Shown here one piece after another: positions 1 to 9,441 of a stretch of 57,590 nt of DNA. The stretch is from an uncultured Bacteroidales bacterium. Its GTDB lineage: Bacteria; Bacteroidota; Bacteroidia; Bacteroidales; Bacteroidaceae. Position 1 is the stretch's first letter. Every line of letters begins with the position of its first letter. The stretch lies in NCBI GenBank assembly GCA_902760315.1, contig CACWFV010000009.1, positions 1 to 57,590 on the forward strand, given 5' to 3'. The notes under the pieces are model-generated. The model was not told the origin of the DNA. It ran no database searches and was given only the letters and a program-made list of their open reading frames with translations. A program made the translations under genes and the position numbers.

Positions 1-20
1 TTGGATTAAACAATCAATGT

Positions 21-122
21 ATGCCAAGGGTTGGAAGAGAGCAAAGCGGGACAGGTATATACCATGTAATGTTACGTGGTATCAATCGCCAGGATATCTG
101 GAAAAACAATGAAGAACAATGA
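21..122 (+). pseudogene. REP-associated tyrosine transposase, N-terminal remnant
   Basis: A 33-codon open frame starts at the ATG at 21 and ends at TGA 120-122. It begins MPRVGRE and contains the segment YHVMLRGINRQDIW. This is the conserved N-terminus of the Y1/RAYT transposases (REP-associated tyrosine transposases) common in Bacteroidetes, in which the His/Arg-rich first strand belongs to the HUH fold. A complete family member is several times longer and continues with the HUH motif and catalytic Tyr. None of that follows here, so this is a broken end of a mobile gene. It marks the left edge of the AT-rich CRISPR-Cas block. The family call is firm. Whether the break came from insertion or deletion cannot be seen. 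Confidence 0.75.
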
Positions 123-162
123 TTCAAAATTCAATCAAACCTGTCCCTCTGATTGTTCTGTA

Positions 163-441
163 TTATGCCTCTGCTCTCAGTTCTTCAACAAGTGCGTCGA
201 GATTAGAAAGGTTCTTTCCTGCAAAGCGACCTTCTTGAGCTTCGCGATACCCTCTCGTAATAGTCTCTTCAATAAAAGCCTTCTTGCTCCGCAGTCGTTC
301 AGCAAATTTGGCATCCACTTTCTTTTCCCATGCCTCTTTACGCTGACGGGCAGCATTGAGCCACGAGAGAATCTCATTGATTCTCGCTGCAAATTTAAGA
401 AAATATTCTGAATAAACAAGAAAAGAAATGAAAGGAATCAA
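163..441 (-). CDS. Small hypothetical protein
   Basis: This 92-codon frame has a hydrophobic start (about residues 1-20) followed by a strongly charged helical part rich in Lys, Arg and Glu. It ends with the segment GKNLSNLDALVEELRAEA. I do not recognise a family. The charged C-terminal half loosely recalls small antitoxins, but no toxin partner lies next to it. It sits between the transposase remnant and the tracrRNA terminator and is read in the same direction as the tracrRNA. It could be a genuine small gene or a decayed fragment. The N-terminal 20 residues may not be part of the real protein. Confidence 0.35.
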   Translation of the reverse strand: MIPFISFLVYSEYFLKFAARINEILSWLNAARQRKEAWEKKVDAKFAERLRSKKAFIEETITRGYREAQEGRFAGKNLSNLDALVEELRAEA

Positions 442-481
442 ATATCAACAGAAGTATTGAGATACTGGGCTATACACTTCC

Positions 482-510
482 AAAAAGTCCACCGTTAAAG
501 GACGATGGAC
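482..510 (-). terminator. Rho-independent terminator of the tracrRNA
   Basis: On the minus strand GTCCATCG (510-503) pairs with CGGTGGAC (494-487), allowing one G-T pair, across an 8-nt loop. Five T follow at 486-482. This sets the tracrRNA 3' end and would also serve as its last hairpin. Confidence 0.85.
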
Positions 511-568
511 CAGGACCTAATGTTTTCACAACGGAATAATCCTTATTGTGATTTGCTAAAAATTAGTG
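482..568 (-). ncRNA. tracrRNA of the type II-C CRISPR system
   Basis: Read on the minus strand, positions 568-546 carry an anti-repeat of about 23 nt. It pairs with the first half of the CRISPR repeat (TTGTGATTTGCT with an A-run and ATTAGT, one A shorter than in the repeat). It continues with AAGGATTATTCCGTTGTG, the nexus-like segment usual for Bacteroidetes II-C tracrRNAs, and ends in an 8-bp hairpin followed by five T. The expected length is about 87 nt. The promoter (TTTG-N20-TATCTTTG) lies immediately before the anti-repeat, so transcription would begin at or just inside the pairing region. The gene is divergent from cas9 and shares its upstream DNA. Orientation and end points are inferred from sequence only. 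Confidence 0.85.
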
Positions 569-571
569 CTG

Positions 572-603
572 CAAAGATAAAGTTTTTTAATGATAGTACC
601 AAA
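572..603 (-). promoter_or_regulatory. tracrRNA promoter
   Basis: On the minus strand TTTG (603-600), 20 nt, then TATCTTTG (579-572) matches the Bacteroidetes primary-sigma promoter (-33 TTTG, -7 TAnnTTTG). The -7 box ends 3 nt before the anti-repeat. Confidence 0.8.
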
Positions 604-621
604 TGTTTCAAAAGAAATTTG

Positions 622-629
622 TACATTTG
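622..629 (+). promoter_or_regulatory. Probable cas operon promoter
   Basis: TACATTTG fits the Bacteroidetes -7 box TAnnTTTG, 30 nt before the cas9 ATG. A -33 TTG at the right distance is not clear, so this may be weak. It lies within 20 nt of the divergent tracrRNA -33 box, so the two promoters probably influence each other. Confidence 0.5.
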
Positions 630-659
630 TAGCAGAAATAATTAAAAACGCTAAAAATT

Positions 660-3600
660 ATGAAGAAGATTCTTGGTCTTGACTTAGGGACAAATAGTAT
701 TGGATGGGCAGTGGTAAGTGCGGATGAGAATGGTAATCCAAAGCACATAGAAGGTATGGGAAGCCGCATTATCCCCATGGGAAGTGATAAGATTGATTAT
801 GAGAAAGGCGCCACAATAACCAAGAATGCAGATAGAAGGGCAAAACGTTCTGCCAGGCGCATGGGAAAACGCTATAAGATGAGACGTAACAAGTTACTTT
901 TTATTCTTTCAAAGTTGAACATGTTGCCTGAACATATTCAATTTAAGACAGACTTTCCTGAAGCAACGAAAATCCAAGATCTGGAATTACTGCCAATCGC
1001 AAAAAATACTATGCAACTGGATTCTCTACAGCATTATATGTTGAGAGAGAAAGCTCTTCATGAGAAAATTGAAATGCAGGACCTTGGCAAGATTTTCTAT
1101 CAGTACAATAGGCTGAGAGGTTATTCTGGCGGTGGAGATGACAACGATTCTAAAAAAGAAAAAACAGAAGATGACGACAACAAAAAATATGAAGTTAGAA
1201 TTCAGAAGTTCATATTAAAAGATGTTGTTAAGACAGGCAATACATATACTGCAAAGGGTGGAAAAGACAAAGGCAGCGAACTACCCATTTACAATGTCAT
1301 TGCCCTTGACGAAGACGAAGAAATTGAAGGAACGACGAAACTGCAAAACTTATCAGAAAAGATAGGCGAGGAAATAGAATTAGAAATCAGAATAAAGAAA
1401 ACAAAGAAAGGTGATAGTATCGCATTTGCTTTGCCACAGAAAACAAATTGGAGGAAGCAAATGGAGGAAACAGAGCAAATTTTAAAGGCAAAGAATTATT
1501 ATCCCTGCCAACTATTTGCAGAAGACTTAAGAAATAACAAATGGACTAAAATTAGGAACAGAGTTATCCTTCGCGAACAATACAAACGAGAATTTGATGC
1601 TGTATGGGACGAACAAGCAAAGTATTATCCAATTCTAAAGAAATGCCCAGATGATATTCTGAACGAAATTGTCAGTTATATCTTTCCTGGTCCAAGTGAC
1701 TCTCAAAAGAAATTAAGAGAACTTGGATTAAGTAATGGGCTGAAGTATATCATTAAAGAGCAAATCATATACTACCAGAGACCACTAAAATCGCAATCCG
1801 ATCTTATTGGTACATGCCAATTTGAGAAAGAAGAAAAAGTTATTCCTGTTACACATCCCCTTTTTCAGGAATTTAGATGCTGGGATCAGATTAACCGTTT
1901 ATATATACGAAGCAAGCAGCAGATATGGAATGAGAAGAAAGGCAAGTTTGTCTTACAGTATCAAAATCGATACCTGACAGAAGAGCAGAAATACTCTATT
2001 TACAACCGGCTTCAAGAACAGAAACAACTAGGTTTCAAGGAAGTTGCCAAGATTGTAAATTTGGGAGATGACAAATCTGAATTCTTGAATGGACTACATG
2101 TAAAGGCGAAATTATCCGGTTGCGATACAAAAATCTCAATTAAGAAAATTCTTAAAGGATATTGCGAACCTGACACAGCACTCATAGAGAACATTTGGGA
2201 AGCAGTCTATAATAATGTACATGAAGGAAGTGAATACGATCAGGCCAGCAAACGGGTTTTATCTATCAGAAACGCATTACCTGAGACTCTTGAAAATGAA
2301 CGAAGAACGGAATTGGCTCTGAAAATTGCCCAGAACATCAGATTCGTCAGAAAATACGCAAGTCTCTCAAAGAAAGCAATCGAGAACATTCTCCCCATTA
2401 TGCGACCTAATCCAGGAGTTATTCCTGAGAAGGTTAAGAATAATTGGGAGAAAATTAAATGGCTTATCAATACTGGTGAGGTTATTGACGAGTCAGTACT
2501 ACAAGATTACATCATAGACTTCGTAAAAGATAATCCACAGGCATTGGAGCATGGCGGTTTAATGTACGCTTTTGCTTCTTCCCTTGTATATGGTAGACAC
2601 ACTAAGGAGGATGTCAAGCCTCAACTTAAAGATTATCATGATATCAAATACGTTGAAAGAAATCTGAGGAATCCAATAGTTGAGCAAATCGCCAACGAAA
2701 CCATGCAAGTTGTTAAATCATTATGGAAACAATTTCATTTAAATCCAAATGAGTTGGAAATAAGAGTGGAATTAGCCAGAGATCTAAAGAACAGCGCACA
2801 AGAAAGAGAAAACATATTCAAAGCGCAAAATAAGAACCGTAGTACTAATGAGAGAATCAAGGAAAGGCTAAAACAGGAGAACGTTCCCGTTACAGACTTA
2901 AACATTCTCAAATACAAATTATACGAGCAGCAATCGTATATCTCTCCTTATACGAAAAATACCATTGTTTTTAGCAAATTATTTGACGATAGCTTCTATA
3001 ATATAGACCACATCATACCTAAGTCTCGTTATTTTGATGACTCTATCGCTAATAAAGTGATTTGTGAAAGCAATATTAATGAAGAAAAGGATAATCGCAC
3101 GGCATGGGAGTATATCAGTCAACAAAGCTCTCAATACACTATACTGACGCCAGAGGATTATCTTAATCATATCAACAGCTCATTCTTTGGCCAAAAGAAA
3201 AAAAATCTTTTGGCAGAGAAGATACCGTCCAACCCTGTGGCAAGACAAATGAAAGATACTCAATACATATCTATTGCTGTTAAAGACGAGTTGGCAAAGA
3301 TTGTTGGAAGTGAGCACGTTAAGACAACGACAGGTGGCGTTACTGATTATCTTAGAAGCCAATGGGGATTAAGAAAACTGTTCATGGAACTGACTGAGGC
3401 TCGTTTCAAACAGATGGAACTATGGAATCTAAATGAAGACGGAACTTCCAAAGAATTATGGGTAAAGAAAGGCTATGACGAAACAACTCATAAAAATATA
3501 TACGAGATAAAAGGTTGGAGCAAACGATATGATCACAGACACCATTCTATTGATGCTCTTGTCGTTGCATTATGCAATGAGAAATTCATCAAACGGCTCA

Positions 3601-4874
3601 ACGACCTCAATAAATACTTCCAAGAAGAATTATCCAAGCATCAGAGCTCCATCCCAATCGTAGATGAAGACTCAATAGTAATTGCCTTCTTTAACCTCCC
3701 AAAGGAGAAACGTAACAAGATAATGCAAGAGATGGAAAGCTCCCGCAAATTTGATGCTCCCTTTGACAATCTAGTTGCAGAAGCGAAAACTCTACTTGAA
3801 TCAATGATTGTTTCACAGAAGCCCAAAGATAAATTATTAATAAAGGAAGACCTGAATGGCAAGAAACAATTGAAGATTCGAGCTGCCTTGCATCAAGAAA
3901 CATATTATGGAAAGACTAATGGTCGCGATACTAAAACCGTCGCTATTTCCATGTTAAAAGCAAAAGACATTCCTCAAATTGTTGATGAAGTCTTGAAAAA
4001 AGAAATAGATGCCCATCGCAAGAAATATGAATCAATGAAAGAAGCATTCACTGGAGAAGGTCTTATCGCATTTAATGAGTCTAGATTCCAAACAAAGAAC
4101 AAATCAGCTCTTAAGCCACCTGTATACAAGGTTAGATTATGGTATAGCAACAAAGAAAAAGAAACTGGCAACCTCCAACCACTATATGGAGAAACTGCAA
4201 AGAAAACGGTTGTTACCGGAGACAATTATATGTTCGTTGTGATGGAAAAGAGTGGAAATAGAGTCTTTGACATCGCATCTTTATTTGACTCTGTTGCATT
4301 GGCGAAAGAGTATGTAAAACAAGGAGTTGCTGACATAAATTATATTAAAGAGAAAATATGTGATGACCTCCGAATTTCTAGTAAGGAAAACAAGGCTGAC
4401 AAAATCTTATTCTATCTTCAACAAAACGATTTAGTGTACATGCCAAAAGAGGACGATGAGATATTAAGATTTAATAAATTGGAGCTTAAGAACTGGCTAT
4501 TAAATACCAGTAACAAGATTGAATTTGCAAAAAGAATATATAAGGTCGTTAAATTTACGGGAAAAGATTGTTTCTTTATTCCCAATAATGTTGCAAAGGA
4601 AATAAGCATATCTAAGGAATTGTCAATAGAGGAACTCAAAGAACTGAAATCCAAGTACAAAGACAAAGCCATCCCCAAGCAAGAACAGAATTATATAGAA
4701 TTTGGCACATACTCTAATTGTACGCCATTAGAAATGAATAAACTATTCACAACATCTATGCGAGAAGGGAAAAGATACAAAGGCGAGAGACCTCGGAAAA
4801 TACAAGACTATTGTGTCAAGATAAAAACAGACTGGCTCGGCAACGTCATTGAATTTAATGGTATGAAATTATAG
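660..4874 (+). CDS. cas9: CRISPR-associated endonuclease Cas9, type II-C
   Basis: A 1404-residue RNA-guided DNA endonuclease, within the usual size of large Bacteroidetes II-C Cas9 proteins. RuvC-I is at the N-terminus (LGLDLGTNSIGWA, catalytic Asp8), followed by an Arg-rich bridge helix near residues 58-82. RuvC-II is IRVELAR with Glu704. The HNH domain has DHIIPKS with His784 and a downstream Asn near 807. RuvC-III is HRHHSIDALVVA with Asp965. All nuclease residues are present, so the protein should cut both strands. The C-terminal third (from about 1000) would hold the wedge and PAM-interacting parts, and the PAM cannot be read from it. cas1 starts 3 nt after its stop. Codon use is AT-rich compared with genes after position 8478, suggesting acquisition by transfer. 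Confidence 0.97.
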   Translation: MKKILGLDLGTNSIGWAVVSADENGNPKHIEGMGSRIIPMGSDKIDYEKGATITKNADRRAKRSARRMGKRYKMRRNKLLFILSKLNMLPEHIQFKTDFPEATKIQDLELLPIAKNTMQLDSLQHYMLREKALHEKIEMQDLGKIFYQYNRLRGYSGGGDDNDSKKEKTEDDDNKKYEVRIQKFILKDVVKTGNTYTAKGGKDKGSELPIYNVIALDEDEEIEGTTKLQNLSEKIGEEIELEIRIKKTKKGDSIAFALPQKTNWRKQMEETEQILKAKNYYPCQLFAEDLRNNKWTKIRNRVILREQYKREFDAVWDEQAKYYPILKKCPDDILNEIVSYIFPGPSDSQKKLRELGLSNGLKYIIKEQIIYYQRPLKSQSDLIGTCQFEKEEKVIPVTHPLFQEFRCWDQINRLYIRSKQQIWNEKKGKFVLQYQNRYLTEEQKYSIYNRLQEQKQLGFKEVAKIVNLGDDKSEFLNGLHVKAKLSGCDTKISIKKILKGYCEPDTALIENIWEAVYNNVHEGSEYDQASKRVLSIRNALPETLENERRTELALKIAQNIRFVRKYASLSKKAIENILPIMRPNPGVIPEKVKNNWEKIKWLINTGEVIDESVLQDYIIDFVKDNPQALEHGGLMYAFASSLVYGRHTKEDVKPQLKDYHDIKYVERNLRNPIVEQIANETMQVVKSLWKQFHLNPNELEIRVELARDLKNSAQERENIFKAQNKNRSTNERIKERLKQENVPVTDLNILKYKLYEQQSYISPYTKNTIVFSKLFDDSFYNIDHIIPKSRYFDDSIANKVICESNINEEKDNRTAWEYISQQSSQYTILTPEDYLNHINSSFFGQKKKNLLAEKIPSNPVARQMKDTQYISIAVKDELAKIVGSEHVKTTTGGVTDYLRSQWGLRKLFMELTEARFKQMELWNLNEDGTSKELWVKKGYDETTHKNIYEIKGWSKRYDHRHHSIDALVVALCNEKFIKRLNDLNKYFQEELSKHQSSIPIVDEDSIVIAFFNLPKEKRNKIMQEMESSRKFDAPFDNLVAEAKTLLESMIVSQKPKDKLLIKEDLNGKKQLKIRAALHQETYYGKTNGRDTKTVAISMLKAKDIPQIVDEVLKKEIDAHRKKYESMKEAFTGEGLIAFNESRFQTKNKSALKPPVYKVRLWYSNKEKETGNLQPLYGETAKKTVVTGDNYMFVVMEKSGNRVFDIASLFDSVALAKEYVKQGVADINYIKEKICDDLRISSKENKADKILFYLQQNDLVYMPKEDDEILRFNKLELKNWLLNTSNKIEFAKRIYKVVKFTGKDCFFIPNNVAKEISISKELSIEELKELKSKYKDKAIPKQEQNYIEFGTYSNCTPLEMNKLFTTSMREGKRYKGERPRKIQDYCVKIKTDWLGNVIEFNGMKL

Positions 4875-4877
4875 CCT

Positions 4878-6148
<1,271 letters not shown>

Positions 6149-6199
6149 AATGTTTGGCAAATCTTTAGATTATTTAAATCCTTATTGTGGCCATTCAAG

Positions 6200-7816
6200 A
6201 GCAAATCACAACTCTCTTGGGGCAGTCCTACGTCGGCCATCGAGTGTTTATGCCTCTGCAAAGATACTAATTTTTTAGCAAATCACAACCGGCATGATAG
6301 GAGGCAAGTTTTTCAACCAAGTGTTTATGCCTCTGCAAAGATACTAATTTTTTAGCAAATCACAACGGATCGTACGGGTATTATTACACCAAAGGCAGTG
6401 TTTATGCCTCTGCAAAGATACTAATTTTTTAGCAAATCACAACAATAAATCTGACGTTCAAAAGTTCATTAAGAGTGTTTATGCCTCTGCAAAGATACTA
6501 ATTTTTTAGCAAATCACAACCAGCGCCACGATGCTTATCCATATCCTGTGAGTGTTTATGCCTCTGCAAAGATACTAATTTTTTAGCAAATCACAACGGT
6601 CAGCATGACGGAAATGGCAGTAGCAAAAGTGTTTATGCCTCTGCAAAGATACTAATTTTTTAGCAAATCACAACATACTCCAAGATCTGAAGAAGTAATC
6701 TGATAGTGTTTATGCCTCTGCAAAGATACTAATTTTTTAGCAAATCACAACTGAGTGGCGACGAGAATGCCGAGTGCTACTAGTGTTTATGCCTCTGCAA
6801 AGATACTAATTTTTTAGCAAATCACAACTATCTATCTTGTCGTCAAGCGCACCCTCGGAGTGTTTATGCCTCTGCAAAGATACTAATTTTTTAGCAAATC
6901 ACAACGGCCTGCGTCATGGTGCTCCAGTCCAGGGCAGTGTTTATGCCTCTGCAAAGATACTAATTTTTTAGCAAATCACAACCGCTGAGGGCGCATACAG
7001 GCGGGCACCAGCAGTGTTTATGCCTCTGCAAAGATACTAATTTTTTAGCAAATCACAACCCATTGTGCGCTGTATAATTATTTTGTTTCAGTGTTTATGC
7101 CTCTGCAAAGATACTAATTTTTTAGCAAATCACAACCCTTGCGGTTATTTATGCTGTCGAGCTGCAGTGTTTATGCCTCTGCAAAGATACTAATTTTTTA
7201 GCAAATCACAACGAAGTGTTTCTACAGCGTGTTCAACTATCTGATGTTTATGTCACTGCAAAGGTACTAATTTTTTAGCAAATCACAACTTTTCCATTTG
7301 ATAAAGGGCACGGTTCCGTGATGTTTATGTCACTGCAAAGGTACTAATTTTTTAGCAAATCACAACAACTCATCATAGTTGGTCCACTCGGTACGAGATG
7401 TTTATGTCACTGCAAAGGTACTAATTTTTTAGCAAATCACAACATTTCATACTTTTTCTCGCCCGACATAATCGATGTTTATGTCACTGCAAAGGTACTA
7501 ATTTTTTAGCAAATCACAACTCTGGAGTGATAGTTTCCATTTTGGATGCTGATGTTTATGTCACTGCAAAGGTACTAATTTCTTAGCAAATCACAACAGA
7601 CTTTGGATGAAGTTAAAGTACATATTGATGTTTATGTCACTGCAAAGGTACTAATTTTTTTAGCAAATCACAACACGGTTGTTGCTTTTCTTTACAAACG
7701 GATAGATGTTTATGCCACTGCAAAGGTACTAATTTTTTAGCAAATCACAACATGTTGATAGTCTTTGCCATAATTGTTTCGGATGTTTATGCCACTGCAA
7801 AGGTACTAATTTTTTT
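6200..7816 (-). CRISPR. Type II-C CRISPR array, 47-nt repeats, 21 spacers
   Basis: Twenty full repeats start at 6243, 6320, 6397, 6474, 6551, 6628, 6705, 6782, 6859, 6936, 7013, 7090, 7166, 7243, 7320, 7397, 7474, 7551, 7627 and 7705. A truncated one is at 7782-7816, and a degenerate 13-nt stub at 6200-6212. Spacers are 30 nt, with two of 29. In crRNA sense (minus strand) repeats begin GTTGTGATTTGC. Thirteen left-hand repeats (class A) are identical; those from 7243 (class B) differ at five positions, all in the 3' half. The repeat at 7551 has one T-to-C change (plus strand) and the one at 7627 an extra T. Direction is inferred from the anti-repeat and from decay of the left end. Each full repeat holds TTG-N19-TAnnTTTG. 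Confidence 0.97.
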
Positions 7817-7934
7817 GAGGCACCCCCCGCCTTCGAAGCAGAATTGAACGAGATGAAGGTGCTGTATTCAAAAAAACACTTGCACTGGATACGTATTCAG
7901 CACGGTAGACGAGATTGGGTCTGTGGGCTGGAAT

Positions 7935-8045
7935 TTAGAACAGATAGCCAACGGCAATTGTCTGCATGTTGTTTCGTTCCGTCACACCATCTAACTTACT
8001 GGCATTGACCACGCCAAACTTATAGCCTGCCATCAGCAAGCATCT
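7935..8045 (-). pseudogene. C-terminal fragment of an outer-membrane beta-barrel protein
   Basis: On the minus strand the frame reads MAGYKFGVVNASKLDG, then VTERNNMQTIAVGYLF and stop. Alternating hydrophobic residues and a terminal Phe are the signature of the last strand of a barrel recognised by the Bam machinery. Nothing barrel-like precedes it because the RhuM fragment begins there. It is a remnant of a gene once larger on this side. Confidence 0.5.
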
Positions 8046-8376
8046 TGCCAATGTCTTTGAGACGGGAGAGCTGAAGGAAGAAGCAACTATTTCCAAAATG
8101 GAAACAGTTCAGCAAGAAGGCAGCAGAACTGTAAAACGCTCTGTCGTGATGTATAAGCTCGACGCTATCATCGCAGTTGGCTACCGTGTGAACAGCATCC
8201 GTGCCACTCAGTTCCGACAGTGGGCTACGAGCGTGCTGCGGCAATATGCCATTCGCAGCTATATGCTTGACAAGAAGCGCATGGAGAATAATAGTTTCGC
8301 CGTTAGCATACTCGCGGCGGGCCTTATTGATGTCGGCTATGAGTGCGTTGTCTTCCAACGTAATAATCATCTGTGA
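8038..8376 (+). pseudogene. RhuM-family protein, internal fragment
   Basis: The frame opens without a start at HLANVFETGELKEEATISK and continues through YKLDAIIAVGYRVNS, RATQFRQWATSVLRQYAI and LDKKRMEN. This is the core of the virulence RhuM family (PF13310), often found on genomic islands and prophages. The N-terminal part and the C-terminal half are missing, and after about 8300 the reading departs from the family. It is therefore a dead fragment, consistent with a past mobile island next to the array. Upstream codons run straight out of the barrel fragment, so it has no promoter of its own. Confidence 0.65.
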
Positions 8377-8425
8377 GGGTTTGGAAATAGAGATACCCAA
8401 AAATAGTGAATTTTAATGCACACTA

Positions 8426-8456
8426 TTGCATGGTTCATGGAAAATGATTACTTTTG
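8426..8456 (+). promoter_or_regulatory. Promoter of hemerythrin-LuxR gene
   Basis: TTG at 8426-8428, 20 nt, then TACTTTTG at 8449-8456, a match to the Bacteroidetes -33/-7 pattern 21 nt before the ATG at 8478. Confidence 0.7.
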
Positions 8457-8477
8457 CAGTGTTAATACTTATTAGGT

Positions 8478-9437
8478 ATGAAGAACGTGAAGATGTATGA
8501 GCCTCAGGACAAGATGATAACGCTCATCAAGGACAACTACAGCGTATTGCAGTCGCTGAGTAGTTTTGGCATCAACCTGGGATTTGGAGATAAGACGGTG
8601 GAAGAGACTTGCCAACTGAACGGCGTGGACTGCTACACGTTCCTGGCGGTGGTGAACTACACCATCAACAACTATGCCATAGATGCTGACGACGAGCGCA
8701 TCAGCATACCTACTCTGTTGCACTATCTGGAGGCCAGCCACCGCTACTACCTGGACTTCCAGTTGCCCTTCATACGCCGAGAACTGGAGGAGAGCATAGC
8801 CGGCGACGACACGCTGGGGCAATTGATGCTGCGCTTCTACGACGAATATGCGCAGGAGATACGCCGCCACATGAAGTATGAGGAGAAGACGCTGTTTCCC
8901 TATGTGCAGTCGCTCATTGACGGAAACCCACAGCCAGACTACAATGTGGAGATGTTCTCCAAGCACCATGAGTCGGCTGACAAGAAACTGCGTGAGCTGA
9001 AACTACTCATCATCAAATACCTGCCCGGCGACGCTCACCTGAACAGCAAACTGACGGCTGCACTTTATGACATCTACAACAACGAGGAATGGCTGCAACT
9101 GCACGCTGAGGTGGAGGACCACATCTTCACGCCAGCCATTAGCCGCATGGAACAACGGCTGAAGCAGAGCGACGTGACGAAAAACATCTCGTCGATGGTG
9201 TTCAAGGGTGGAGTGGACTCTGGCGAGGCACTGTCGGAGCGGGAACGCGACGTAGTGATTGGCGTGGTGCAGGGACTGCAGAACAAGGAGATTGCTGAGC
9301 GGCTGTATATCTCGGTCAATACGGTAATAACCCACCGCCGCAACATTGCCCGTAAGTTGCAGATTCACTCGCCCGCCGGACTGACCATCTACGCCATAGT
9401 CAACGGGCTGGTAGACATCAGCAGCGTGAAACTATAA
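8478..9437 (+). CDS. Hemerythrin-domain LuxR-type transcription regulator
   Basis: A 319-residue one-component regulator. Residues about 25-70 resemble the N-terminal domain of ScdA/RIC di-iron repair proteins (FGINLGFGDKTVEETCQ). Residues about 75-235 form a hemerythrin HHE fold with the expected His and Glu ligands in LLHYLEASHRYYLDFQLPFI, RRHMKYEEKTLFPYV, FSKHHESADKKL and LHAEVEDHIFTPAI. Residues about 250-315 are a LuxR helix-turn-helix (LSERERDVVIG and NKEIAERLYISVNTVITHRR). It most likely senses oxygen, nitric oxide or iron status through a di-iron centre and binds DNA accordingly. It converges on another LuxR-type gene with a closely related DNA-binding domain; the two stops are 4 nt apart. 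The ligand is inference. Confidence 0.88.
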   Translation: MKNVKMYEPQDKMITLIKDNYSVLQSLSSFGINLGFGDKTVEETCQLNGVDCYTFLAVVNYTINNYAIDADDERISIPTLLHYLEASHRYYLDFQLPFIRRELEESIAGDDTLGQLMLRFYDEYAQEIRRHMKYEEKTLFPYVQSLIDGNPQPDYNVEMFSKHHESADKKLRELKLLIIKYLPGDAHLNSKLTAALYDIYNNEEWLQLHAEVEDHIFTPAISRMEQRLKQSDVTKNISSMVFKGGVDSGEALSERERDVVIGVVQGLQNKEIAERLYISVNTVITHRRNIARKLQIHSPAGLTIYAIVNGLVDISSVKL

Positions 9438-9441
9438 AGTT

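Larger units (their letters stand above)
7817..8477. other. Gene debris between CRISPR array and chromosome
   Basis: No intact gene is seen here. After the array is cut off inside a repeat at 7816 come a short open stretch reading FEAELNEMKVLYSKKH (about 7830-7880, plus, not recognised), the tail of an outer-membrane barrel on minus (7935-8045), a RhuM fragment on plus (8038-8376) and a short minus frame starting at 8400 (MIITLEDNALIADINKA, possibly the head of a small antitoxin-like protein). The promoter of the next gene closes the stretch. No convincing CRISPR leader can be recognised. Confidence 0.6.

Noticed and set aside
160-180. TTATGCCTCTGC resembling the CRISPR repeat near the left edge
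   Set aside because: Only 12 bases match and no second copy or spacer spacing is present; the stretch fits the end of the small minus-strand frame.
6243-7816. Plus-strand transcription of the array
   Set aside because: The tracrRNA anti-repeat pairs with the minus-strand reading, the repeat starts GTTG in that sense, and the degenerate stub lies at the left end.
8020-8400. 126-codon minus-strand frame across the RhuM remnant
   Set aside because: Most of it is antisense to the RhuM fragment; only its first 35 or so codons could be a separate remnant.
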